DNA of 8,080 nucleotides from a bacterium HR41 (GCA_002898855.1 BEIR01000044.1:1-8080), one strand, 5' to 3'; positions 1-6,426 are shown, numbered from the stretch's first letter. Notes: generated by a model from the sequence alone, not told the origin. Translations and numbers: made by a program.

Positions 1-164
1 CGCCGCAGGGCACCGTCGTCGGAGATTCGGTCGCGCAGCCCCTCGTAGCGTTCGTAGAGGCGGTCGAGCACCTCGCCGACCGTGGTCGCTCCGTCGATCA
101 CGGCCTCGGCCTCGCCGCCGGTCACCGAGCGCAGCTGCGTCGGGATCTTCACTGTCACACCCAT
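1..164 (-). CDS. cysO: CysO-like ThiS/MoaD-family sulfur carrier protein (C-terminus beyond the window)
   Basis: The frame reads leftward from an ATG at 164 and is still open at base 1. Only the first 54 residues of an expected 90 or so are present, so the diagnostic C-terminal Gly-Gly cannot be seen. The protein begins MGVTVKIPTQLRSVTGG, which matches from memory the N-terminus of Mycobacterium tuberculosis CysO (MNVTVSIPTILRPHTGG). The later YEGLRDRI...DGALRR stretch also follows CysO. Proteins of this family have a ubiquitin-like fold. They carry sulfide as a C-terminal thiocarboxylate, and CysO delivers it to O-phosphoserine through CysM to make cysteine. The gene lies 76 bases after thrC on the same strand, with no clear terminator between, so the two are probably cotranscribed under the SAM riboswitch. 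The ribosome site is weak (a GAG about 10 bases before the ATG). It could instead be a MoaD or a homocysteine-pathway carrier, but the N-terminal match favours CysO. Confidence 0.82.
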   Translation of the reverse strand, partial: MGVTVKIPTQLRSVTGGEAEAVIDGATTVGEVLDRLYERYEGLRDRISDDGALR

Positions 165-240
165 CGCGTCAGCGAACTCTAACGGTGCTCTTCCACCGCT
201 GCCGGTCTCTTGTCGCGCCCCGCGCTGCGTGCCCGCGCGC

Positions 241-1485
241 CTAGCTCGCGGCGGCGCCCGCCAGCCCGAAGGCACGGTCGAACGCCTCGAGCCGCGGTTC
301 GATGCGTACGACTTCGACAGCGTCGGCGATCGCGTCGAGCGTTTTCAGGCCCTCACCCGTGTTGAGCACGACCACGCGCTCGTCGGGAGCGATCTTTCCC
401 TGTTCGGCGAGCTTGCGCAGCACGGCCACGGTGACGCCCCCCGCCGTCTCCGGGAAGATGCCGGTCGTCTCGGCGAGCAGTTCGATGCCCTCGACGATCT
501 CGCGGTCGCTCACGGCCTCGATCGTGCCGCCGCTACGCCGTGCGAGCCCGAGCGCGTACGGCCCGTCGGCCGGATTGCCGATCGCCAGCGACTTGGCGAT
601 CGTGTTCGGTTTCACCGGCCGGCAGACGTCCCAGCCGTTGGCGAACGCCTCGGCGACCGGCGCGCACCCCGCCGCCTGCGCACCGCAGAAGATCGGGCCG
701 CCACGCTCGGGCCTCGCGACCAGCCCGAGCTCGACCAGCTCGTCGAAGGCGCGCGCGATCTTGGTGAACATCGAGCCCGAGGCGATCGGACAGACGACGC
801 GATCGGGCAGTTCGAACCCGAGCTGCTCGGCGATCTCGTAGCCGAGAGTTTTCGAGCCCTCGGCGTAGTAGGGGCGCACGTTGACGTTGACGAAGGCCCA
901 CTCGCGCTCCGCCGACAGCTCGGTGCAGAGGCGGTTGACGTCGTCGTAGGTGCCCTCAACGGCCACGATCTTGGCGCCGTACACGCCGGTGGCGAGGACC
1001 TTCTCGCGCTCGAGATCGGCGGGTATGAAGACGTACGCGTCGAGGCCTGCCGCTGCAGCGTGCGCCGCCACGGCCTGCGCGAGGTTGCCCGTCGATGCGC
1101 AGGCCACCACCGAGTAGCCGAGCTCGCGGGCCTTGGCGATCGCCACCGCCACGACCCGATCCTTAAAGGAGTGGGTGGGGTTGGCGGCGTCATTTTTCAC
1201 CCACACCTCGCCAAGGCCGAGGCGCTCCGCCAGGCGGTCGGCCCGGACGAGCGGTGTTAGCCCGACCGGCAGCGGGCTAGCCGGCGGTGTCGCGAAGGGC
1301 AGCAGATCGGCGTAGCGCCAGATCGACGCTGGCCCGCTTTCGATCCGGGCACGCACCGCCGATGCGTCGATAGCGCTCAGGTCGTACTCGACCTCGAGCG
1401 GCCCGAAGCAGCGCTCGCAGACGTAGCGAGCGTCGAGCGGATACCTCTCTCCACACTCTTTGCACCGCAGTGCCTCGACGGCCAT
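241..1485 (-). CDS. thrC: threonine synthase family PLP-dependent enzyme
   Basis: The 414-residue protein belongs to fold-type II PLP enzymes. As threonine synthase it would convert O-phosphohomoserine to threonine and phosphate in the cytoplasm. An N-terminal zinc-ribbon-like segment has Cys8, Cys11, Cys23 and Cys26, as in the threonine synthases that carry such a domain. The PLP lysine is Lys108 in NPTHSFKDR. It is followed by ASTGNLAQAVAAHAAAAG (substrate loop), IASGSMFTK (phosphate-loop position) and a C-terminal VLNTGEGLKTLD. The length is normal for the family. The ATG at 1485 is chosen because AAGGGGG sits five bases upstream and the zinc-ribbon follows directly. The frame stays open to 1698, but that extension would translate the riboswitch. 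Expression is probably controlled by SAM through the upstream leader. That control, and the sulfur-carrier gene behind it, leave room for a different acceptor such as a sulfur nucleophile. The family assignment is firm; the exact substrate is inferred. Confidence 0.92.
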   Translation of the reverse strand: MAVEALRCKECGERYPLDARYVCERCFGPLEVEYDLSAIDASAVRARIESGPASIWRYADLLPFATPPASPLPVGLTPLVRADRLAERLGLGEVWVKNDAANPTHSFKDRVVAVAIAKARELGYSVVACASTGNLAQAVAAHAAAAGLDAYVFIPADLEREKVLATGVYGAKIVAVEGTYDDVNRLCTELSAEREWAFVNVNVRPYYAEGSKTLGYEIAEQLGFELPDRVVCPIASGSMFTKIARAFDELVELGLVARPERGGPIFCGAQAAGCAPVAEAFANGWDVCRPVKPNTIAKSLAIGNPADGPYALGLARRSGGTIEAVSDREIVEGIELLAETTGIFPETAGGVTVAVLRKLAEQGKIAPDERVVVLNTGEGLKTLDAIADAVEVVRIEPRLEAFDRAFGLAGAAAS

Positions 1486-1490
1486 CTTGA

Positions 1491-1497
1491 CCCCCTT
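1491..1497 (-). promoter_or_regulatory. strong ribosome binding site of thrC
   Basis: On the minus strand AAGGGGG lies five bases before the ATG at 1485. It is the best Shine-Dalgarno match in the window and fixes the thrC start downstream of the riboswitch leader. Confidence 0.75.
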
Positions 1498-1510
1498 GTC
1501 GACCGAAGAT

Positions 1511-1566
1511 CCCTCGCCGCTTCCGTTCCTTTGTGACGAGGGCTTCGCCCGAAGCACTTCGTCACA
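1511..1566 (-). promoter_or_regulatory. putative expression platform of the SAM riboswitch (two competing hairpins)
   Basis: Reading the minus strand, TGTGACGA (1559-1566) pairs perfectly with TCGTCACA (1532-1539), and an inner GCTTC/GAAGC stem caps the loop. The 5' arm uses five of the seven bases of the riboswitch P1 3' strand (1562-1568), so this hairpin and P1 exclude each other. A second pairing, CCCTCG (1537-1542) with CGAGGG (1511-1516), shares three bases with the 3' arm of the first hairpin and can form when P1 is formed. This is the usual either/or layout of S-box switches. Neither stem is followed by a run of U and neither directly covers the thrC ribosome site, so I cannot say whether control is by transcription termination or translation. 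The pairings are seen in the sequence; the switching is inferred. Confidence 0.55.
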
Positions 1567-1676
1567 TCTCCCGGGCCGCCCGGCCCGCTTGGAATTGGCA
1601 CCGTTCCCGACCGCGCCGGGCCGAGATGGTTGCCGGGGTTTCACAGGGCCAAGTCCCTCCACCCCTCTCGATGTGA
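1562..1676 (-). ncRNA. SAM-I (S-box) riboswitch aptamer upstream of thrC
   Basis: The minus strand carries the conserved S-box elements in order. P1 is TCACATC (1670-1676) pairing perfectly with GATGTGA (1562-1568). After the GAGAGG-like kink-turn region comes TGGAGGGACTTGGCCC (1646-1661), then GTGAAACCCC (1635-1644), GGCAACC (1628-1634), and the hallmark GGTGCCAATTCC (1591-1602), close to the classic GGTGCTAATTCC. P4 is a GGGCC/GGCCC hairpin (1573-1586). The aptamer of about 115 nucleotides is of normal size. SAM-I aptamers bind S-adenosylmethionine and usually switch off sulfur amino acid genes when SAM is plentiful. Its 3' end lies 76 bases before the thrC ATG on the same strand. Confidence 0.95.
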
Positions 1677-1697
1677 GCGGCGCTATGTGAGGCGGCA

Positions 1698-1703
1698 AGA
1701 ATA
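1698..1703 (-). promoter_or_regulatory. candidate -10 element for the riboswitch-thrC-cysO transcript
   Basis: TATTCT on the minus strand matches four of six bases of TATAAT and would place the transcript start near 1690, a few bases before the riboswitch P1 stem. I see no convincing -35 hexamer at normal spacing. The position fits well but the motif is weak. Confidence 0.3.
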
Positions 1704-1718
1704 GCGCCTTCTAGCCCT

Positions 1719-1738
1719 GTGCCGCGAGGGCACGGCAC
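1719..1738. repeat. short inverted repeat in the divergent promoter region
   Basis: GTGCCG (1719-1724) and CGGCAC (1733-1738) are perfect inverted arms around an 8-base spacer. The element lies upstream of the corA -10 candidate and also upstream of the thrC -10 candidate, so it could be an operator. In DNA this GC-rich a six-base palindrome may also occur by chance. Confidence 0.25.
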
Positions 1739-1748
1739 GTACGGGCTC

Positions 1749-1754
1749 TACAAT
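1749..1754 (+). promoter_or_regulatory. candidate -10 element for the corA operon
   Basis: TACAAT differs from TATAAT at one position and stands out in the GC-rich surroundings. Transcription would start around 1761-1764, right at the ATG at 1764, which would make a leaderless or nearly leaderless mRNA, common in actinobacteria. No -35 match is evident about 17 bases upstream. Confidence 0.45.
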
Positions 1755-1763
1755 CGACGGGTC

Positions 1764-1880
1764 ATGACGGTCCCCGAGGAGCCCCTCAGTCGCAGCGATG
1801 CCGAGCGTGCCGAGACCGCGCATACGCCGCACGAGCCGCGCTCGTCTCGCTGCCGCCACTCCCTCGCGGACGCCGCTTAG
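1764..1880 (+). other. 38-codon open frame overlapping the corA start (leader ORF or displaced N-terminus)
   Basis: An ATG at 1764 opens a frame encoding MTVPEEPLSRSDAERAETAH and on to a TAG at 1878-1880. It overlaps the first 83 bases of the assigned corA frame, which lies in the +1 frame. The candidate TACAAT -10 suggests transcripts begin at about this ATG. A +1 shift at the TAG would continue as RDEPNIAEVEYGG, the start of the recognisable CorA sequence. It could be a leader peptide, the true corA N-terminus joined by a frameshift or sequence error, or meaningless. I cannot decide. Confidence 0.3.
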
Positions 1881-2817
1881 GGACGAGCCGAATATCGCCG
1901 AGGTCGAGTACGGCGGGCTCCGCTGGATCAACATCGAGCGCCCGGGGCCGCTCGAGCGCGCGTGGCTCGAAGAGCACTTCGACTTCCACCCCCTCGACTA
2001 CGAGGACGTCGCGTCGCGCAACCAGCGCCCGAAGATCGACGAGTACCCCGACTACCTGTTCATCGTTCTGCACTTTCCTGTGTTCGACAAGGCGGTCGGC
2101 CGTCTCAACGCGGCCGAGCTAGACATGTTCGTCGGGCCGGACTATCTGATCACCATTCCCAACGAGCCGATACCCCCGGTTTCCTACCTGTTCGAACGCT
2201 GCACGTCGAACTCCGACTTCCGCGAGTCGCTCTTGTCAAAGGGGCCCGGTTACCTCCTGTACAGGATCGTCGACGATGCGTTCGATTACTGCTTCCCGAT
2301 GTTGCGCAAGATGGGCAACAAGCTCGAACGGATCGAGGAAGACATCTTCGAGGGGCGGTCGCGCGAGATCGTGCGCGACATCTCGAACGCCAAACAGGAG
2401 ATCATCAACTTCCGCAAGATCGTCCGCCCCCAGCGCGCTGTGCTCAACGACCTCGAGCGCACCAAGCAACGTTTCATCAGCGGCGATCTCGAGATCTACT
2501 TCGACGACATCGTCGACGCGTCCGAGCGGATCTGGGACGTTCTCGAGAACTACAAAGAGGTGATCGAGGCGCTCGAGTCCACCAACGAGTCAGTCATTTC
2601 GCACCGCGTGAACGACATCCTGTTGGTGCTGACGGCGATCAGCGTGGTAGTCCTGCCGCTCACGCTGGTAGCGAGCATCTTCGGCATGAACGTCGGCCTG
2701 CCCGGTGGTGGCGATCCCGCCGCCGGCCCCTCGACCAGCTTCTGGATCATCATCGGTTCGATGGTCGTGATGCTGCTCGGCATGTTCGGTTACTTCAGGT
2801 ACCGGCGATGGCTGTAG
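1798..2817 (+). CDS. corA: CorA-family divalent cation (Mg2+/Co2+) channel
   Basis: The 339-residue membrane protein fits the CorA family, homopentameric channels that take up Mg2+ and sometimes Co2+ or Ni2+. The cytoplasmic domain (about 35-270) holds WINIERPGPLE, FHPLDYEDV and QRPKIDEYPDYLFIVLHF, which align with the matching blocks of Thermotoga CorA, followed by a long charged helical region. Two membrane helices close the protein: TM1 about 272-295, ending in the signature GMN (296-298), and TM2 about 315-333, then a basic tail YRRWL. The loop after GMN is VGLPGGG and lacks the MPEL seen in classic CorA. The start is uncertain: the ATG at 1798 has only GAGGAG 16 bases upstream, too far for a normal ribosome site, and the first 30 residues are Arg- and Pro-rich. 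The ATG at 1764 lies in another frame. The gene overlaps the HIT gene by 10 bases. Confidence 0.9.
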   Translation: MPSVPRPRIRRTSRARLAAATPSRTPLRDEPNIAEVEYGGLRWINIERPGPLERAWLEEHFDFHPLDYEDVASRNQRPKIDEYPDYLFIVLHFPVFDKAVGRLNAAELDMFVGPDYLITIPNEPIPPVSYLFERCTSNSDFRESLLSKGPGYLLYRIVDDAFDYCFPMLRKMGNKLERIEEDIFEGRSREIVRDISNAKQEIINFRKIVRPQRAVLNDLERTKQRFISGDLEIYFDDIVDASERIWDVLENYKEVIEALESTNESVISHRVNDILLVLTAISVVVLPLTLVASIFGMNVGLPGGGDPAAGPSTSFWIIIGSMVVMLLGMFGYFRYRRWL

Positions 2818-3374
2818 CGGAAGACGGCAAGCGACCGCTGTGGGCGCCGTGGCGGGTCGCCTACATCCGCGGCCCGAAGAGCGCGGAGTGCATCTTCTGC
2901 ACCAGCCCCCGCCAGGCGAGCGGGCGGGAAGAGCTGATCGTCCACCGGGGCGAGCGCTGTTACGTGCTGCTGAACGCCTTCCCCTACGCGCCCGGCCACC
3001 TGATGGTCGCGCCCTACCGCCACGTCGGCGAGCTCGACGCGCTCGACGACGACGAGCTTCTCGAGCTCCAGACCTTGACGCGCGACTGCGTTCGTGCGCT
3101 GCGCCGCGCGTTCGCGGCCGACGGTTTCAACATCGGCATCAACCTCGGGAAGGTCGCAGGCGCCGGGTTCGCGGCGCACCTCCACCAGCATGTCGTGCCG
3201 CGCTGGCAAGGGGACAACAACTTCATGCCGGTGATCGCCGACACGCGTGTGATCAACCAGTCACTGGAAGCGGCCCGACAGGAAATCCTCGCCGCTTGGC
3301 CGACGGCCGCGGCGAGCGCGAGCGGCCCACGCGGTGGCGGGCGCAGCGCTCAAAGCGACGGGGCGAGCGGCTAG
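2808..3374 (+). CDS. HIT-family nucleotide hydrolase/phosphorylase, Ap4A phosphorylase type
   Basis: The 188-residue protein has the histidine triad HLHQHVV at residues 124-130. His126, the middle one, is the expected nucleophile that forms the nucleotidyl intermediate. The blocks LWAPWR (11-16), LLNAFPYAPGHLMVAPYRHV (54-73) and GFNIGINLG (106-114) match, from memory, the mycobacterial HIT protein Rv2613c, described as a diadenosine tetraphosphate phosphorylase. The likely role is therefore cytoplasmic breakdown of Ap4A or related nucleotides. A CIFC motif (28-31) resembles the zinc-binding Cys pair of many HIT proteins. The last 25 or so residues are a low-complexity Ala/Gly/Ser tail, probably disordered. 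The ATG at 2808 lies inside the end of corA, overlapping it by 10 bases, which suggests translational coupling. The frame stays open far upstream, but that part is a shadow of corA. The family is certain; the substrate is inferred. Confidence 0.9.
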   Translation: MAVAEDGKRPLWAPWRVAYIRGPKSAECIFCTSPRQASGREELIVHRGERCYVLLNAFPYAPGHLMVAPYRHVGELDALDDDELLELQTLTRDCVRALRRAFAADGFNIGINLGKVAGAGFAAHLHQHVVPRWQGDNNFMPVIADTRVINQSLEAARQEILAAWPTAAASASGPRGGGRSAQSDGASG

Positions 3375-3386
3375 ATTCCCGCGGGC

Positions 3387-4769
3387 GTGCCCGGCACCGC
3401 AGTCGACAGCTCGATCTTCAAGGCTTACGGCGTTCGCGGGCTCTACCCGAGCCAGATCGACGCGTCCGTCGCCGAGCGCATCGGACGCGCCTTCGCTGCT
3501 GTTGTGGCGGAACTCGAGGGGACCCCGGTTAGCGAGCTCAAGCTCGCGCTCTGCCGCGACGTGCGCACCTCAGCGCCGGAGCTCGCCGAGGCATACGCCC
3601 GCGGCATGGCAGCCGCCGGCGCCGACGTGCTCGACATCGGCATGACACCCACCGAGGTCCTCTACTACGCGGTTGGATCGCGCGGTCTCGACGGCGGGCT
3701 CGCCTGCACCGCCTCGCACAACCCGCCGGAGTGGACGGGAGCGAAGCTGGTGCGCCGCAACGCGGTCGCGCTGTCGGGCGACAGCGGCATCGCCGAGCTC
3801 CGGGCTCTCGTCGAGGCTGGCGAACCGAGCGCCGGCGAGGGCGGCACGGGCGAGATCGCGCGCGCCGACCTCCTCGACGACTACCGCGAACACGTTCGTG
3901 CCTTCATCGATCCGGCGAGCGTGCGACCGATGAAGGTCGTGGTTGATGGCGGCAACGGCGTAGCCAAGATCGGTGTCGGCCCGCTACTCGACGAGCTGCC
4001 GCTCGAGCTTGTGACGATCGCCTGGGAGCCCGACGGCCGCTTCCCCGAGCACGAGCCGAACCCGCTGTTGCCAGAGAACCGTCAGCTTGTGATCGACCGT
4101 GTGCTTGCCGAAGGCGCTGATCTGGGCATCGCCTGGGACGGCGACGCCGACCGTTGCTTTTTCATCGACGACCAAGGTCGCTTCGTCGACGGCGACTTTT
4201 TGACGGCGCTGCTCGCCGAAGCGATTCTCGCGAAGGAGCCCGGCGCGACGATCCTCTACGACGTGCGCGCCAGCCGCGCGGTGCGCGACGTCGTCGAGCG
4301 GGCGGGCGGCACCGCGCTCGTCAACCGTGTTGGGCACGCCTTCTTCAAGGCTCGGATGCGCGAGACCGGCGCCGCCTTCGGCGGCGAGGTGTCCGGGCAC
4401 TACTACTTCCGCGACTTCTACTGCTGTGACTCGGGCACAGTTCCGGCGCTGCTGGTGCTCGAGCTGCTGTCGCGCCGCGGCGCCAAGCTGAGCGAGCTTC
4501 TCGCCCCCCTGCGCAGCCGCTACTTCATTTCCGGCGAGATCAACTCGCGTGTCGCCGATCCCCAGGCGAAGATGCGCGAGCTCGCCGAGCGTTACTCCGA
4601 CGGCGAGGTGAGCTGGCTCGACGGGGTTTCGGTGGACTACCCCGACTGGCACTTCAACGTCCGCCCGTCCAACACTGAGCCGCTTCTGCGTCTCAACCTC
4701 GAGTCGCTCGTCTCGCCCGAGCACATGGCCGAGAAGCGCGACGAGGTGCTCGCGCTTATCCGCTCCTAG
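3387..4769 (+). CDS. phosphomannomutase/phosphoglucomutase
   Basis: The 460-residue protein is an alpha-D-phosphohexomutase of the bacterial PMM/PGM type. It interconverts hexose 6-phosphate and 1-phosphate, supplying GDP-mannose or UDP-glucose for glycans. The four domains carry the expected motifs: the phosphoserine loop TASHNPPEWTGAK with Ser110, the Mg2+ loop DGDADR (251-256), the sugar-binding GEVSGH (333-338) and the phosphate-binding RPSNTEP (426-432). The length is typical (450-470). The start is a GTG at 3387, just 12 bases after the HIT stop. It is supported because FKAYGVRGLYP, the usual N-terminal motif, follows within ten residues. No good ribosome site is visible, so translation may depend on the upstream gene. 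The motifs do not tell mannose from glucose preference, hence no gene symbol. Confidence 0.95.
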   Translation: MPGTAVDSSIFKAYGVRGLYPSQIDASVAERIGRAFAAVVAELEGTPVSELKLALCRDVRTSAPELAEAYARGMAAAGADVLDIGMTPTEVLYYAVGSRGLDGGLACTASHNPPEWTGAKLVRRNAVALSGDSGIAELRALVEAGEPSAGEGGTGEIARADLLDDYREHVRAFIDPASVRPMKVVVDGGNGVAKIGVGPLLDELPLELVTIAWEPDGRFPEHEPNPLLPENRQLVIDRVLAEGADLGIAWDGDADRCFFIDDQGRFVDGDFLTALLAEAILAKEPGATILYDVRASRAVRDVVERAGGTALVNRVGHAFFKARMRETGAAFGGEVSGHYYFRDFYCCDSGTVPALLVLELLSRRGAKLSELLAPLRSRYFISGEINSRVADPQAKMRELAERYSDGEVSWLDGVSVDYPDWHFNVRPSNTEPLLRLNLESLVSPEHMAEKRDEVLALIRS

Positions 4770-4777
4770 GTCTGGCG

Positions 4778-6412
4778 GTGCGCGCGGGCGCGGCCTCGGG
4801 CTGGGCGCCGCTGCGCTACCCCACCTGGCGGCGCCTGTTCGTGGGGCAGCTCACGTCCCACGTCGGCACGTGGATGCAGCTGGTCGGTGCGCAGTGGTTG
4901 ATGATCGATCTCGAGGGTTCGGCGCTCGAGGTCGCGCTGGTGCAAACGGCGGTGAGCCTTCCCGTCGTGGTGCTGGCGCTGCCAGCAGGAGCGCTCGGTG
5001 ATCTCGTCGACCGCCGCCGTGTCCTCGTCGCGAGCCAGTCGCTCGCGCTAGCTGCCGCGGTGGCACTGGCTGTCACGACCTTCAGCGGTGCGATCGACCC
5101 CGTGACATTGCTCGCGCTGACCTTCGCTGTCGGCCTCGCCGACGCGTTGCGCCGTCCCGTGTGGCAGGCGGTGCAGCAGGAGCTCGTGCCGCGCGAGCTT
5201 GTCCCTCACGCGGTCGCTCTGAACTCGGCGTCGGTGAACGCGGCGCGAGCGGTGGGACCGGCGATCGGCGGCGTGGTGGTGGCAGCTGCGGGTCCGGGGT
5301 GGGTGTTCGCTGCCAACGCGCTGTCGTTCCTCGCGGTGCTCTTGGCGGCGTCGACCTGGCGGCGAGAGCCACAACCAGCGTCCCGCGACCGGCTGCGCGG
5401 AGCGATCTGGGCGGGCGTTCGTTACGCCCGCGCGTCTCCGCGGATGCGCCGGGTGCTAGGCCGCACCTTCCCGTTCGCGCTTTTCGCCAGCGCGCTGTGG
5501 GCGCTGTTGCCGCTCGTGGCCGCGCGCCGTCTCGGGCTCGGCTCGGACGGTTACGGGCTTTTGCTCGGCGCTGTCGGCGTCGGAGCTTTCGCCGGCGTCA
5601 TCGCGATCCCGCGTCTGCGCGCTGCGCTCGGCGCCAACGGGACCGTGACCCTCGCGATTGCCGTGCTCGGCGTCGCGCTCGCGGCGATCGCCACCGCCCG
5701 CGCCGTTGTGGTCGGCGCGGCAGCGCTGACGTTCGCGGGCGCGGCATGGATCGCCGCGGTGTCGTCGCTCAATGCCAGCGCGCAAACCGTGCTTCCCGCC
5801 TGGGTGCGAGCGCGCGGCCTAGCTGTGTTCCTGCTCACGCTGCAGGGCGGGCAAGCCGCCGGGGCCGCGCTGTGGGGCGCGCTCGCCGAACACTCCGTCC
5901 CCACCCTCCCCTTGCTCGTCGCCGCCGGCGGGCTCGCCGTCACAGCCGCGGTCGGCCTCTCGCGACCCGTACGCGGCGGCGAGGACCTCGATCTCAGACC
6001 CGCCGTGGCGTGGTCGGAGCCGCAGCTTGCGTTCGAGCCGGAGCCGGCCGTCGGGCCGGTGCTCGTCACCGTCGAGTACATCGTGCCGCAAGCGGCGCAG
6101 CCGGCGTTCGAAGCGGGGATGGAGCCGGTCGGCCGCGCGCGGCGTCGCGCTGGCGCGCGACGCTGGCAGCTCTTCCGCGACCTCGCTGATCGCGAGCGCT
6201 ACCTCGAGACGTTCCTCGTCCCGTCCTGGGAGGAGTACCTGCAGCTCAGGCGCCGCGCCACGCTCGCCGACTTGCGTTTCGAGCGCCGCGCCCGCGCCCT
6301 TGCGGCGCACGAGCCGCGAACCACCCACCTCGTGGCGGCCGAGGCCGCGGCGCGCATGCGCGACGGTCAGCCGTCGGACACCGCGAGCACGTCGCCGGCG
6401 GAACGGCGGTAG
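4778..6412 (+). CDS. MFS_3 (EntS-like) major facilitator exporter with C-terminal soluble domain
   Basis: The 544-residue protein combines a transporter of the MFS_3/EntS type with an extra domain. Residues 10-395 contain many hydrophobic stretches consistent with about 12 membrane helices. The loop after TM2 reads GALGDLVDRRRVL (71-83), the MFS motif A. SLNASAQTVLPAWVRARGLA (330-349) is typical of this family. Related proteins are proton-driven exporters of siderophores, drugs or other small molecules; the substrate here is unknown. Residues 427-508 (from VLVTVEYIVP) look like a soluble ferredoxin-like alpha/beta domain of the kind found in antibiotic-biosynthesis-monooxygenase proteins: beta strand, helix, WQLFRD strand, then the helix ERYLETFLVPSWEEYLQ. 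A charged, probably disordered tail follows. The start is a GTG at 4778, eight bases after the mutase stop, with only a weak AGG upstream. RYPTWRRLFVGQ close to this start is usual for the family. Confidence 0.9.
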   Translation: MRAGAASGWAPLRYPTWRRLFVGQLTSHVGTWMQLVGAQWLMIDLEGSALEVALVQTAVSLPVVVLALPAGALGDLVDRRRVLVASQSLALAAAVALAVTTFSGAIDPVTLLALTFAVGLADALRRPVWQAVQQELVPRELVPHAVALNSASVNAARAVGPAIGGVVVAAAGPGWVFAANALSFLAVLLAASTWRREPQPASRDRLRGAIWAGVRYARASPRMRRVLGRTFPFALFASALWALLPLVAARRLGLGSDGYGLLLGAVGVGAFAGVIAIPRLRAALGANGTVTLAIAVLGVALAAIATARAVVVGAAALTFAGAAWIAAVSSLNASAQTVLPAWVRARGLAVFLLTLQGGQAAGAALWGALAEHSVPTLPLLVAAGGLAVTAAVGLSRPVRGGEDLDLRPAVAWSEPQLAFEPEPAVGPVLVTVEYIVPQAAQPAFEAGMEPVGRARRRAGARRWQLFRDLADRERYLETFLVPSWEEYLQLRRRATLADLRFERRARALAAHEPRTTHLVAAEAAARMRDGQPSDTASTSPAERR

Positions 6413-6426
6413 TTTCCCCGCCAGTC

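Noticed and set aside
165..240. Possible terminator between thrC and the sulfur-carrier gene
   Set aside because: The GC-rich stretch can form weak stems of four to five pairs, but no strong hairpin with a following U-run is visible.
82..1260. 392-codon open frame on the plus strand opposite thrC
   Set aside because: It is antisense to a gene with clear catalytic motifs, its translation is Arg/Ala/Asp-rich without a recognisable fold, and long antisense frames are expected at this GC content.
1532..1566. The strong hairpin after the riboswitch as a simple intrinsic terminator
   Set aside because: It excludes P1 and is followed by AAAGGAACGG rather than U residues, so it is better read as the alternative, ligand-free structure.
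1486..1698. 71-residue N-terminal extension of thrC to an ATG at 1698
   Set aside because: It would translate the riboswitch aptamer itself, has no homologous look, and the ATG at 1485 has an excellent ribosome site.
1962..2807. Open frame running through corA in the frame of the HIT gene, giving a 470-residue product
   Set aside because: The first 282 codons are an Arg-rich shadow of corA. Recognisable HIT sequence starts only after the ATG at 2808.
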